Made by a program: the position numbers and the translations under genes. The notes under the pieces are model-generated. The model saw nothing but the letters and a program-made list of their open reading frames with translations, searched no databases and had not been told where the DNA came from. A stretch of DNA of 64,000 nt from assembly GCA_031002005.1 (NCBI GenBank), contig JARYHS010008074.1:182242494-182306493 (forward strand), written 5' to 3'. This DNA is from Vandiemenella viatica. Taxonomy: Eukaryota > Arthropoda > Insecta > Orthoptera > Morabidae. Shown here piece after piece: positions 1-11,474 of this stretch (position 1 is the stretch's first letter; each line of letters starts with the position of its first letter).

Positions 1-660
1 CAAGGAATTCACACGGTCCGATCCTATATATATCCCCTCCACAGCCTAAGCGCGCCCATTCCTAGAAGCAGCAGTTGTTCAGTGTAGGCGCGTTATGTCG
101 GGTGGCTAGCTCTGGGCTCGTGGCGCGGCAAACTTTTAGTTTGTTCAACATCAAGTAGAAATTCTACCAGCTTAGGGAAGTTTTATTCTGAAGATTCATG
201 TATTTGAGAAGTAATAGTAACGTGGGGTTTCGGTCGTGCTCGAGTGGTCAGTCGAATCTGTAAATTAAATTTGGAAAAGTTGTCTGAATGCCTATGCAGT
301 ACTTTAACTTTGTAATGTTTTGAAGAATATACTCATCATATCAGAAGTGAACTTTTATCATTGAACTTGAACCTTTTCCTTAGTTTCTGGTCAAAACTAT
401 GGTGGCGACTGTGTGAAGAACTTAGTACTGCAATTCATTAGGTTTGCACGATCAAAGTTAAGATGCAGTTTGTGTACCAACCCCAGCACAAGCAAGTTGT
501 CTTACAACTAGTAGTTAATGCTGTTACAGTTTTTCATTAAGGCAATACAGATAACTAGCATTTTTTAAAATTAAGTATAACCACTGCTGTGAAAAAGTCA
601 TGGGAAAGTATGCTATAGATTTTCACTTTTTCATTGTTATAAAAGGAAGATTGCAATATG
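1..660. other. No gene seen; GC-richer first 250 bases
   Basis: The first ~250 bases are less AT-rich than the rest and hold a TATATATAT run at 25-33 with TTCAGTG at 78-84, which could be a TATA/initiator pair of a retroelement or a 5' exon. No convincing reading frame follows. The remainder is AT-rich with nothing recognised. Confidence 0.4.
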
Positions 661-669
661 TAAAACACC

Positions 670-1420
670 CTCTGTTTTCCTTAGGTAACATGGAGAGGTG
701 CTTCTTTGTACAACATCTGAGAAAGGGACATAAATAGCAATTGAGAACTGTGTGATCCTGTGAGGGATCCTATAGGCCAAAAAAGTTTTATTTCTGGGCA
801 TATGGTGATGGTGGGATCTGTGGTGTGAGGACAGTAAGTGTTGGTATCAGAAAGCTGCCTTATAACCACTGCAGACCATGACACCATGGTGGTTGAGTTC
901 TCGTCAGCTTGGAGTTTGATCGTGGTATTGTTCCTGGATGGTTTTCTTAATGCTCTGGTTTCTGCAGAGCTGAGGTAGTTGAAGTGGGGAATAGAGTTTA
1001 GTTAAGAGTGTGGAGACAAGTAGGAAGTGAAGAACTCTTGTTAAAGAAAGGTGGCTTGGTTCTGTGGAAGAGGGCAGGGATCCAGGGTGAGATGTAGGTT
1101 TGAATTGTAGTGGGCTGAACTCAATCCTGTTGTGTTCATTATCACTCTCCACTGTAGAAGATAAGTGATACCACATGTGGATGCACGGAACATCCTTTGA
1201 TAGAATCGATAAATGAGGTTTGGAGTGGAGGAAAAGTTAACCATATACTACAGATGTTTAATTGAAAGTGGGATGGTGGTCTGCAGGGTAGGTGATGAGG
1301 GCTTTGGTAGGGAATACCGAGATTGCGGGCAAGGCATGGGGTTCCTGCTATCCAGTGTAGAATTGGTGTACAATATGCAGTTGCTATAGGAAATGTAGAG
1401 CTACAGTGAGTTAGCTTTTA
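670..1420 (-). mobile_element. Penelope-like element (PLE) fragment
   Basis: On the minus strand, frames at 887-681 and 1176-904 contain RQLSDTNTYCPHTTDPT and flanking text. It resembles the N-terminal RT region of the better copy at 31435-32010 (HQLSDANAYCHLAEDPT) and the copy ending near 62971. It is a decayed, 5'- and 3'-truncated relic with stops and frameshifts and no catalytic motif left. Family assignment rests on similarity to the other PLE copies in this window. Confidence 0.7.
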
Positions 1421-1699
1421 ACGAGACCTGAAAGCAGACCACCCAATCTGAAGAATATATACTTTCCGTCCCTCCTAAGGTATCATACGGATCATTTCAG
1501 TACAGCATACTTCACCACAAATCTTACAGCTTGAATCTGGCTACTAAGACCTATTCCATTCATGATTGAAAAATATGCTCGCAATGATCTTTCCACTTTT
1601 GGAAGCAGTCCTAGAACCTGTTTTTTTGGTATTGCCTTTGTATGGCTTTTGTTGTATTAGTTCTGATTGTTTCTTTATTGTTGAATCAGTGTTCTTTGA

Positions 1700-3792
1700 C
1701 ACTGAAACAGGAAAAAGAATATTAGAAAAACTGAATGAAGGGAGGAAACAGAAATGGAAAGAGCTAACTTCTCAAATGAGCTTTACTCACTCCGGTAGAA
1801 ATGCAGTAGAAAACTGGGTGCAGCCTCAAAAATGTGCAAAGAGGAGCCAGGAATTACACCAGCTTAAATGGCATTGCACATCAAAACAATAGCTGACAAA
1901 GTCCCAATAGATCCTGCCATGAAGAAACAGATGATTGAAATGGATAACAACCTTAGAAATAATCCTATTCTCTCTAATCCATTTAGTCTTGAAGAAGTTG
2001 AGAAAGCCATCAAAATTCTAAAAATGAGGAAGGCTGCAGGGTTAGATGGCATTTTCCCAGAATTCATCAGATATCTCGGCAAGCAGGGAAGAACTTGGCT
2101 CAAGAACTTCTTCAGTGATATCCTGGACACTGGGATAGTCCCCCCAGAATTTAAGATGGCTCACACCTTAACGATCCTCAAACCAGGCAAACCAACAGAT
2201 GATGCTTCAAGCTATCGACCTATTGCTCTACTCACTGTTTGCTATTAGCTTCTAGAACACCTCATCCTTAACCTCATACAAGGAATAATAAATATCATAA
2301 AACCAACATATCAGGCAAGTTTCAGACTAAAACGGAGCTGTTGTGAGCAAGTATCAGCACTGACATCATATATTGAGGCTGGATTTCAGAAGAAGTTAAA
2401 AACATCAGTAGCCTTTGTCGATCTAACAGCGGCATATGATACAGTTTGGCTGGATGCACTGTTACTTAAACTTAAAAAACATATACCCTGAAGGAAACTA
2501 ACATCACTCCTGAAGAATATGCTGACCAACCGATATTTTAAGGTCACCGTCAGACATAAGACAAGTAAGTCATTTACAAAAAAAAATGGATTACCTCAAG
2601 GGTCAGTACTAGCTCCATTGCTCTTCAACTTGTACACCAGTGACATGCCAGAAACAACCGGCAATAAATTCTGCTACGCTGATGACTTGGCTATCGCCGT
2701 CCAAACTGCCACATTAGAGGAAGGTGAGAGCATTCTCTCTAATGATTTAGAAACCTTGAACACATGTTATAGTAAGTGGAGACTTTGTCCAAACCCAATG
2801 AAAACAGAAGTATGCACATTCCACTTGAGCAATAAAATAGCACATCAGCAGCTCAAAGTGAACTTCTGCCACTATAGGGTGAAACATAATTTCTATCCTA
2901 AGTATCTTGGCATCACCTTAGACCGCTCCTTAACATTCAAAAAACACCTCGAAAACACAAGTCAGAAACTGAAAACACGAAACAACATCATGAAGAATCT
3001 AGCTGGTACTTCATGGGGAGCTGATGCGGACACACTACGAACAACCGCTCTCACTATGGTTTACCCTGTTGCTGAGTACTGTGCTCCAGTGTGGCATCGT
3101 AGTACTCTTACTAGAAAAATCGACCTCCACCTGAATGGGTGTATGAGAGTTATAACTGGCACCCTAAAATTCACCCCAGTCCCCTGGTTGCACCTGATCA
3201 GCAAAATACCACCTCCAGAGATAAGACGCCAAGAAGCAACTGCACGTGACTGGATAAAACTACACCATCCTGATCATCCACAGGATCTCCCAATCCATGA
3301 GGTTCTAAATAACTTACCACCCACTCGTCTTAAATCCAGAAATCCGGTATGGCAAGATGTATTTGACTTTGATGTCATGGAAAAATGGCGACAAAGCTGG
3401 AACTCCACATCTGTAAAACATCCAGATATTAAAGATCCCACAACTGGACTTCCAGGATTCCATGTAAATAGAGACCAGTGGGTCAAACTAAATCGCCTAA
3501 GAACAGGCCATGCGAAATGCATTGCCATGCTGTATAAGTGGGGTCTTCAGGATTCTCCTGCATGTGACTGCGGTGCTCCTTCCCAGAGTGTGGAGCATAT
3601 TATCAGGGAATGCTCTCTACTGAAGTATGATGGACTATATGAAGATGTTTTTGGAGCTACAAGTTCCTTCGTAGAATGGCTGGAAGAACTGGACATCAGC
3701 TTGTGAACGCTACCAACTTTCTTGTCTTTGTATATATTTATTATTGTATTAGTTCCTTGCCATACGACAAATAAATAAATAAATAAATAAAT
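1700..3792 (+). mobile_element. 5'-truncated non-LTR retrotransposon with 12-bp TSD
   Basis: The insertion is bounded by the direct repeat AGTGTTCTTTGA at 1688-1699 and 3793-3804. The 3' end is a short (AAAT)n tail at about 3768-3792 rather than poly(A). The body codes RT and a C-terminal region but no endonuclease, as expected after 5' truncation. A Jockey-superfamily clade seems likeliest; I cannot fix the clade by eye. It sits in the minus-strand mariner relic. Confidence 0.88.
1868..3706 (+). pseudogene. LINE reverse transcriptase, broken
   Basis: RT frame with the palm pattern of non-LTR elements: AAGLDGIFPEF (fingers), SSYRPIALLTV, FVDLTAAYDTVW (catalytic Asp, box A), LPQGSVLAPLLFNLY and YADDLAI (catalytic DD). 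The C-terminal part ends with a CDCGAP-x-SVEHIIRECSL Cys/His knuckle common in LINE ORF2 proteins. In-frame stops near 2247 and 2490 split it, leaving the longest open stretch at 2519-3706 (395 residues). No endonuclease domain remains, so it is dead for retrotransposition. Confidence 0.88.
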
Positions 3793-4879
3793 AGTGTTCT
3801 TTGAGTGGCATTTTTAATCTTTGGAACAACCAAAAGTTGCAGGGAGCTAAGTCAGGAGGCTGAAGGAGCTTTAAAACTCTAAGCTTTGTCAAATATTGCT
3901 GCACGAGGTTTGAAGCATGCGCTGTCGTATTATCGTGACGAAGAAGCTAGTAATCACTTGACCAAAGCTGATGTCATTTTTTTCTAATTGCATCACACAA
4001 TCTTTTCATAACTTCAAGATATTTTGTGTTGATCGTCAGACATTTAGGACCATATTCATGGTGCACAACACCCTCATAATAAAACAAAAAAATCAACGAC
4101 GACTTGACATTGCTCTGACTTTGGCGCTCTTTCTTCTGTTGTGGCTCTAACGACTGTATCCACTGCAAAGACTATCGTTTTGTTAAACCCATGAGTCATC
4201 ACCAGTTATAATCTTTTATCCAGATTTTGATCATTGTAGACAATTTCCAAATTATCCTGAGTGATTTCAAGGCAAAGGTTTTTCTGCCCAGTCGTTAGCA
4301 ATTTCAGAATGAATTTCACACACACATGAACCATTTGAAAACTTTTAGTTAAAATCTTTAAAACACTAGTTTTGGTATTACAACATCACAATCTAGTTCT
4401 CGCACAGACAATCGACGATCTTCATTTGCAAGTCACACACGTTCGATGTTACTGGTGTGTTTCTTGTCGAAGACCGCCCAGAATGTGGGTAAGTATCAAC
4501 AGATGTGTGGCCATCTTTAAACTGCTTATACCACTCTTTTATTTGTGTTTTGCTCATACAATTGTTCCCAAATGTCTTCGTCATTTTGATAGTCTCCTGA
4601 CAACTCTTTTCGATTTAAAGCAAAATTTAATACAAATTTGTTGCTCTGATCTTTCTGTTATTTTTTATGATAGCAAAATGCAACAAACATTCAAAACCAT
4701 TTGTAAAAAAATGCCTGCTGCATGTGAATTAAGGTGTCCCAGTGACAACTGCAGCATCTAGAGAGTTAGTGAAGCCTTGCTGTTGACTCTTATACCTGTC
4801 ATATGGTGCTAAATTTTCAGGAATGAAGACTTGAAGGAAGGTTGGACACTTTTAGGACATACATTGAATGGAAAGATGA

Positions 4880-4970
4880 ATCATATCCTCCATTCACCAA
4901 AATTGAAGGGGGAGATGGCAGCAGCAACAATAAATTCAGTCCACAAACAGCAAAAACGCAGTATATCAGG
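4880..4970 (-). repeat. PLE-tail-like dispersed repeat
   Basis: The minus strand reads like the 44385-44600 repeat: a stretch around GTTGCTGCTG followed by pyrimidine-rich sequence and TTCAA. The same module recurs at 5925, 22790 (minus), 28095, 28605 and 44385. It is probably the terminal part of a PLE family. Confidence 0.5.
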
Positions 4971-4999
4971 CCATTTTTCAAGAAAACAGAAACATGTGA

Positions 5000-5475
5000 C
5001 CGACCTCAGCATGCCACTACAAACCCATCTTTTATACCAGTCACCTGCCTCAGTTTCCTAAGTTTTTTCATTGTCCTAACTTCAAATGTGTTATCCATAT
5101 GAATGAATGTTCACAGATGAACAGTTTTATCCAAAAATCTAAATTACCCTGTTGTTCTCCATGCCAGCTCTCACAAAACTCGTGATTCAATAACTGTTTC
5201 ATAGTCGGAGCCATTAGCATACTACCAGATACCATTTTTCAGTCTGAACTAGTCAGGTGCGCATTGACCTACCCACACATTCTGGAGACCAGACCCAAAT
5301 CTCAGATAATAACTTTTTTCATCACCCTGGTATACCCATCACTTGACAGTATACACAGTGATTAATTTTTTTTTTAATTTGATTTTTTTTAAAAGTGAAA
5401 TTATTCTCTTCTTTTACACCCTTTTCTTATTTTGGTCAATTTCATTCTCAGAACTGTTTCTAATGATATGATAAG
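5000..5475. other. Nothing recognised
   Basis: AT-rich sequence with T runs near 5367-5392. No open frame with homology and no repeat boundary that I can see. Confidence 0.4.
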
Positions 5476-5477
5476 GG

Positions 5478-5868
5478 AGCTGGAATGGGATTCATTGCAA
5501 GACAGGAGGAGGATGAGGAGGGGCATGGGAGTGTACAGGGCATATACTGGCGATTAGGCATGGAAAGATATTGCAATAGGTATGAAAAGTAGTGCGTGGA
5601 AGGGAAAAGATGACCATGACCACAAGCTGGCACTCGATTTCAGGCACAAGGGTGTGGGAAGAGTCTCTTTTTTAGGTAAGGGTGTCAGGGATTGGAATGA
5701 GTTACCAAGAGAAATGATGAATAATTTACTGAAAACTTTGAAAGAATTTAAAGATAAAATTTGTAGAGGGCAAATGTAGGTAGGTGCAGGATAGGGGGAA
5801 GGTGGGTGTGTAGGGAAATTGCCACCAGAGCCTGTGCTCCATTGCAATTAAATTTAAAAAAAAAAAAA
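5478..5868 (+). mobile_element. LINE 3' end (CR1/L2-like), C-terminal fragment
   Basis: The + frame begins LEWDSLQDRR, passes YRAYTGD-x-AWKDIAIGMK and ends GVRDWNELPREMMNN-LLKTLKEFKDKI. The (V/I)RDWNxLP block near the C-terminus is a hallmark of CR1/L2-type ORF2 proteins. A short 3' UTR (GTGGCAATTTC-type box, minus sense here) and a poly(A) run at about 5856-5868 follow. Fragments of the same family lie at 9440-9560 and 28915-29345 on the minus strand. All catalytic domains are missing. Confidence 0.75.
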
Positions 5869-5924
5869 ATCGTTGTTTCCCTGCCCTCCCCCACCTCCCC
5901 ACACTATCTTCAATTTTCAAATTT

Positions 5925-6110
5925 ATTATACTTGTGGCTGTGTTGACTATAGGTACTTGTGTAAGCTCAGTCATGTGTTTCTATTTTCTTGAAAAACAGC
6001 ATGACCCAAAATATTGTTTCTATGTGTGTGTATGGATTGTATTATTTATTGCTGTTGCCCTTCTCTCTTCAGTTTTATAATTTATCTTTCTTTTCGGTAT
6101 AAAACATCTT
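5925..6110 (+). repeat. PLE-tail-like dispersed repeat
   Basis: Shares TGTTGACTATAGGT, an AGCTCAGTCA box and a following TTGAAAAA...ACCCAAAATATTG segment with 28605-28800, and the later part with 44385-44600. Confidence 0.55.
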
Positions 6111-7165
6111 TTGTGTTCATTTATCATGCATGTTATTTATTTCACTTGATTCACTCATTTTAACACATATTTTTGTTCTAGCAGGTCATTCTTCATTTTC
6201 CATCTACTCCTATAAGACTTGTTTATCTCTGCACCAAATGATAAAAGATGTTCTACTGAAGTAGAACTTGCCAAAAAATATTGAACCTTATTTTACAGTT
6301 GGATGTTTATTTGGAATCTAAGCTATTATCATTATCCTTTAAATATTACAGCATTTTTTGGTCTATGGTAGTGCTTCCATTGTCACTGGCTACAGAAGTA
6401 GATCAACTGTATGAAATTCATTCATTTCCTTCCTTCCACTTTTCAGATTGTGTGTAGTTTTTACATCATCTTGTTTTATATTCCATACTTCATCAACAAT
6501 TCTCTGTTTGTTGTCAGGACCAATTTGATTTTAAAAAATGGGTAAGAAACATATGCTAATTTGTTATCTTTTACCTTTGGTTCTTTAAATTGATAGAATT
6601 CCTCAAAATCCTTTTCTGACTTCCTTCAGTGACATCTATCAATGCTCCACAGTATGTAGAAGTTTCTGTTTGTGAACTGCATAGCATTAGCTGAATTCTC
6701 ATTCATTTTAGCAGTAAACATCCATAGAAAAAATCTTTGTCCACCTCCACACTTATGATGCCATCAGCAATTAATGTTCTGTAGCTTATGTATTTATTAA
6801 AAAAATGACTTCAATCTAAAAAAACAGTTGCCAAACCTGGATTTCTTAAAGTTTCCTTTACTGTCAAAGGTCTTGAGTAGAATTATAATAAGAGGTCCAT
6901 AATTTTTGACATGGAAGAGGTAAAGGATTTTCTAATAGACACTAAGTAAGTTTCACATGCTTCTAGAGAACTTGAACACAGGTTACAAACTGCGTGGCAT
7001 TTTGCCAAGTGCATCATGAAATTGTATGCAGAATATATGTCAACAATTGGTTCAGCTACCTTATTGAACATATCTTATATCTTTAAATGAGCAATTCTTG
7101 TGTATATATATAGTAATAATGAAATCAAGATGCTAAATACCGGAAAGGAATCAAATTAGGATAGG
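6110..7165. other. AT-rich, no gene recognised
   Basis: Between about 6200 and 6800 the minus strand has broken frames with some protein-like character (for example a CGGGQRFF block), possibly an old DNA-transposon relic, but I could not place it in a family. The rest is AT-rich without features. Confidence 0.35.
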
Positions 7166-7169
7166 GAAA

Positions 7170-7400
7170 TGAGCCACCACTTACCTTTAGATGATGGATG
7201 TGAGGCGCAAACACACAGAAAAGACACAAATAATAAAGTAATTTTTGCATAAACCCTTCGTTTATGGGAGAACATTATGAGAGGTGGGCGCAGCTGGAGA
7301 CTGCCTCACAGAAAGACCGCCGGTTGGGAAAATGGTTGGGGTAAATTCAAACATCGGAAAAGTAGAGGGGCAGTGAATCAGAGCTAATACCCGAGCATAG
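7170..7400 (-). mobile_element. PLE 3' end fragment
   Basis: Resembles 29570-29780 over its length: ACCACTTACCTT-AGATGATGG start, then the hairpin zone, a CTGCCTCACAGA(A)AGACCG-type box and GGGGTAAATTCAAACA. It therefore represents the 3' terminus of a minus-strand PLE of family 1; no coding part is attached. Confidence 0.65.
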
Positions 7401-8810
7401 AGATATATATATATATATTTCGTATCTTGGTATTGGCTCTAACGATTTGGATGAAATTTCATATTTAGATAATGTTTGGTTTTCAGTTTTATTTAAATAT
7501 GTGTCTTCCCTGCAAAAATGCGATTTTATATATATAAAAAAAAAACCAAGCAATTCTTGAATTTTGTATGATGGAAACAGTTCTAACGCCATCTCATAGA
7601 AGTTTCAGGTACCAATAAGCCTAATAATATTAGTTAAGTTTCTCTTTGCTTGTAGCAAGGATCTTTATACATACAATTCTCGTATATTAGCTGATCCAAG
7701 CAAATATTTTGCACAGTATTGCTGTCAGTCATGAAATGATATATGTGGAAATAAGTAAATGCAAGTATATTTATTAATAAAGGTATTTAATTTTTAAGAA
7801 TTTTATTGTAAAAAGTTATCATTAAATACTGCATGTTTAATTGTAAAATTGCATTTAAGAAGTAGTTATTTAAAAAATAGATATTGGCTTTGTCAGATGT
7901 GATGTTTTCAAACTTCTTTAAAACAATATTAGCAGTTATTATGAGATCATTGTTTAATTTTTGACTGTAGCCTATGTGTCTTTAGTACAATCATAAGTAT
8001 TACTGAATCTGTGAACCATGTAGAGGTGTCCATATGAAAACAAGTTCTGGTAAATACAATCCTGCACTTTGAAGCATCTGACCTTGTGCTTTATTACTGG
8101 TCTTGGCGAGGGTTACTTTTATTGGAAATTATTTTCTTTTCATTTGGAAAGGCATGGTTGGATCAAGAGGTATGAGGATAATGTGAAGTATGATTATAGT
8201 TTTATTGGAGTGAATGAACTTAGCACTGATGATGGGTTCATCTAAGTGCATTACCACTAATCTTGCACCATGAATTAATACCTGATTATCATTAAGATTT
8301 CTATTTAACATAATAATAACATTTTTCTTTAAAACAATGTATGAGGTGTTAAACCAGATGATATCGGAAATGGATCTAGCAATTTGGATGAAATGTTGAT
8401 AACATTTTACTTTTCAAGTTTATAATATGATTTTATTACAATTCTTGCAGCTCTAATCTCATCTTGTAGAAATCCTACTGATGTTAGTTAAGCTTCCCTT
8501 TGGTTAGAACAAGGAACTGTGCACTTCAAAATGCCAAGACGTCATGTAAAATTTTGCATATTGAACAGAAATCAAAAGATGTCCATCGAAGATCGGTCAC
8601 CCAGGTACTGATTTCCTTTAAATCTCCTGCAAATAAATGTTTCACTTTTTCTTTCACATGTGTTGCAATTGGTCCAATGAACTGTTTTACCCAGGCAGCT
8701 TCTCTTGGATGAGGACAAATATCTACTGTGCTGGATACAACACATTGCTACTTTTTTTGCTTGTGTTGCTTATATTCTTCTGCAAATTTGCTTTTATGGG
8801 AAGTACAAAC
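7400..8810. repeat. AT-rich; weak ~1-kb-spaced duplication
   Basis: 7440-7680 and 8370-8520 share ordered boxes (GATTTGGATGAAAT, CAATTCTTG, ATCTCAT-x-TAGAA, TTAGTTAAG), suggesting an old duplication. Nothing else is recognised. Confidence 0.4.
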
Positions 8811-8935
8811 CAAGTGTGCTGGGTGAGGAATGCTCTGGCTTCAAATTTGAAAGTTTTTGTTCAAGTCCCCGTCTGGTAATCCAAAATTCATTTTTCATGG
8901 ATTCCCAAAATCACTCCAGGCGGAATTACAAACTG
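8810..8935 (+). mobile_element. tRNA-derived SINE, decayed fragment
   Basis: Aligns with the intact SINE at 27781-28015 from before its B box to the conserved middle: TTCAAGTCCCCGT, then TTTTTCATGGATTCC-x-AAATCACTCCAGG. The 5' tRNA head is degraded and the tail is missing. Confidence 0.6.
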
Positions 8936-8939
8936 AAAA

Positions 8940-9440
8940 GTTATAATAACAGTATGAAAGAGTAGGCCTACATACTAAGATAAAACAAATGACATGTGAT
9001 GATCAAGTTCACCAAAGTGCACAACTTAGAAAGATTAAAAACACAATATTGATTATTCATTCATGCATGTTAACAGGAAGACGGTGACTCGAGTGCTTAT
9101 AGATAGTGATCCACTAATCGGAGCCTTTCCAATCGATTAAGACAACTGAATGCTGAAATAAAGTTATAAAAACAAATACAAAATCACTTAAAACAAGAAA
9201 TTAATCAAAAATAAATTAAAAATAAAATTAATATCAAATTCTAAATACACCTGTATCAATTATAAAAGATTGTACTTTTTAATAAATACTTACTTCCAAA
9301 CAAAACCTCAAAATTAAAACCTCTATTCTGTTGTTACTCGCTATTTACATTGTTTACAAAATTAATTTTTCTTACCTAACCTTCCAGACATGAAGGCTAT
9401 GAAATTTTAGTTGGTACTGCAGTTGCACGACAGTGACCTC
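8940..9440. other. Nothing recognised
   Basis: AT-rich spacer with A-rich stretches around 9170-9320; no feature that I can support. Confidence 0.4.
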
Positions 9441-9560
9441 AATTCAATTTAAATGGGATGGAGTGCACACTCCGGTGGCAATTTCACTACAGACCCATTT
9501 TTCGTCTTTCTTGTGTCCACCTACTTTCGCATTTATAAAGCCCGACAACAGTATAGGTAC
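9440..9560 (-). repeat. LINE 3' UTR fragment
   Basis: Contains the CCGGTGGCAATTTCACTACA box and the TTTTCGTCTTTCTTGTGTCC box shared with 28915-29345. In the complement these are the 3' UTR of the LINE family at 5478-5868. Confidence 0.55.
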
Positions 9561-9875
9561 TGCAACTTTTACATTACAAGGGTTATAAGTCCTCATCATT
9601 ATCGTGTTATTACTTTTCAGAAAAGGTGTACTGAAATGTTATTTTACAGTACACTCATACTTCAAAGGCTTGAACTACACATGCGTGGACATTGTTTTCA
9701 CTTTTCACGAATATTTCAGGTCTTTCAGTCCTAAAACTAGTGCAAAAAAGTAATATTTTCTTTGCACATATTTTATTATTATTAATTATTTATTTATTTT
9801 GCATGTGGTGTGGGCCCATAGGCTACAGGTTACTTAGCCTACACTTAAATGTGGCCCTGTTCAAACTACTCTCCT
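9560..9875. other. Nothing recognised
   Basis: AT-rich spacer; a TTATTATTAATTATTTATTT stretch near 9776 is the only structure. Confidence 0.4.
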
Positions 9876-9879
9876 TGGC

Positions 9880-10220
9880 TGATCACACACTGCTTCAACA
9901 TTTCTTACAACTAAAAAAAAACCTTCTGGGATGCTTCTTTTTGAATGGTATTATAGTGCTCGTTACAGTTTCTTTTGATGTCATAGATTGTGTCAGGTTG
10001 GCCTTCTTTTAAATGGCCATCAAGTCATTCACAAACAGAGAGTGGTAAGCTGACCCATTGTCATGATGCAGTGTCCAGCTCTGGTTCTGCAAAAGCTCAG
10101 GCCTCTTCTGTATCAATCTTCATATATCTCCCAGACTGTTAACTGAAGATTTGCATGTATGAAATCACAAACTGAGTCAGCCGATAAGTACAGATGTCTC
10201 CACACCTTAGGAAGACACCA
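9880..10220 (-). mobile_element. mariner transposase fragment
   Basis: The minus strand reads RPELLQNQSWTLHHDNGSAY, then HSLFVNDLMAI and, after a gap, IPFKKKHP. The WxLHHDNxxAH block carries the second catalytic Asp of mariner DD34D transposases. It is internally deleted and stop-ridden, with no TIRs found. It lies just outside the Tc1-like element starting at 10356 and is unrelated to it. Confidence 0.6.
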
Positions 10221-10839
10221 GAACTAGTAATTGAAATATCATGTTTTCACAACACAATCCGGTGGTGTACCCCTGAGGACTTGATAGCAATTGTATGACA
10301 GGAAAATCTTCATTCTTCTATCTTTTATTATTTCTTTCCCTTTGTATATAATGTATTGTTTGTGAAAATTGCAACACCAAGAAGGAGGCATATGGTTATA
10401 ATTAAATTTATTCCACACATTAGGGGTATGACAATACATAAATAATTATAATTACAGAATTGCACATGCACATTGACTATGAGAATTCAGTATGGTGTGA
10501 AGCTGACACTTGCTGCAATCGTAGTCTTGAGTCTATACGGTATGAAATAAAAGAGTGTTTCAATATGCTGCTGGGAAACACACTGTGATGTGGTTTGTAG
10601 ACACATCCACAAAGCATCGACAATGGTTCTTGAATGAACAAGTTTCCAACCAACCATATCCCAGACACGTTCAATGGGCAACATGTCATGCTAATATGCA
10701 GGCCAGGGAAGCAGTGGGATCCACCGTTCTTTGTAGAAGGCTTACACTTTCCTTGCCACATCTAGGTGGGAATTGTGCTGCTGAAATACAGCTTGTGGAG
10801 CTGTCACCAGGAGGGGCAGTGCCTTGGGCACTTAAACCT

Positions 10840-11391
10840 TGTAAGGAAACATAGTTCCTTACATTTTTTTTTATTATTATTATTTCAGTTTCATTGTTTT
10901 ATGTTTGTATATTTAAAGGTAAGATTATGATTTTTTTGTGTGTGTGTTTAATTTATTTCATTTTGTAAAAGGAAAAGATACGTTAATAGTTACTATGCAA
11001 GAGCAAAGATGTGTGTGTTACAAGAAAATCTTTGGCGGAGGAAAAAAAATGGCAGGAGGAAGATCTTGGACGTAAATAACAGATGAGAAGCAGAGATAAA
11101 ATGGATGGCGGGCGAAGGCATGAATTGGTTTCGTCGCTCGAATAGTAATCGACATAATAAGAGAGAATATTGAGTTTTTAATGATTTTTTGAATGTGTAA
11201 TTTGTGAAGCAAATGATGAGTGAAATATATAGAAAAGTGAAATGAAGTTTTTCTTAGTTTATTGTATGTTGTTTGAATCATACAGACCAATTAAGTAGCA
11301 GAAACTGCAAGATAATATTCCATGGATTCTGTGGTGAGTAATATCCACCCGAGGCAAATCTAGGAATCATAATAAAGGTCGGTTTCTTACA
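10840..11391 (+). repeat. 5' LTR
   Basis: 552 bases, TGTAAG...CTTACA, so the ends are a short inverted repeat. AATAAAG at 11371-11377, close to the 3' end, could be the poly(A) signal. Confidence 0.92.
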
Positions 11392-11393
11392 TG

Positions 11394-11411
11394 TGGCGAA
11401 CGTGACGAGAA
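11394..11411 (+). other. Candidate primer-binding site
   Basis: TGGCGAACGTGACGAGAA begins with TGG, complementary to a tRNA CCA end, 2 bases after LTR1. I have not matched it to a specific tRNA. Confidence 0.6.
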
Positions 11412-11474
11412 CGCAGAACTAAGTAATTAGTTCGGTAATTAAAGAGCCAGCAATCTTCGGGATACGAAACAATA

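Larger units (their letters stand above)
1560..4770 (-). mobile_element. Decayed mariner-like element split by a LINE
   Basis: Minus-strand relic of a mariner transposase. The N-terminal HTH part lies at 4584-4393 (NNCMSKTQIKEWYKQFKDG, then a GRSSTRN linker). Middle and C-terminal pieces lie at 4350-3805, and the end of the protein is at 1699-1560, where broken frames read like the usual IPKxxFxxCFxxWKxR end. A LINE (1700-3792) with its duplicated target separates the last two pieces. Many frameshifts and stops are present. I could not find a convincing TIR pair, so the outer limits are approximate. Confidence 0.75.

Noticed and set aside
4372..4761. Plus-strand ORF of 129 codons
   Set aside because: Overlaps the minus-strand mariner HTH region; the recognisable protein is on the other strand.
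4831..5102. Two overlapping plus-strand ORFs of 76 and 86 codons
   Set aside because: No recognised domain, and part overlaps an inverted PLE-tail repeat; likely chance ORFs.
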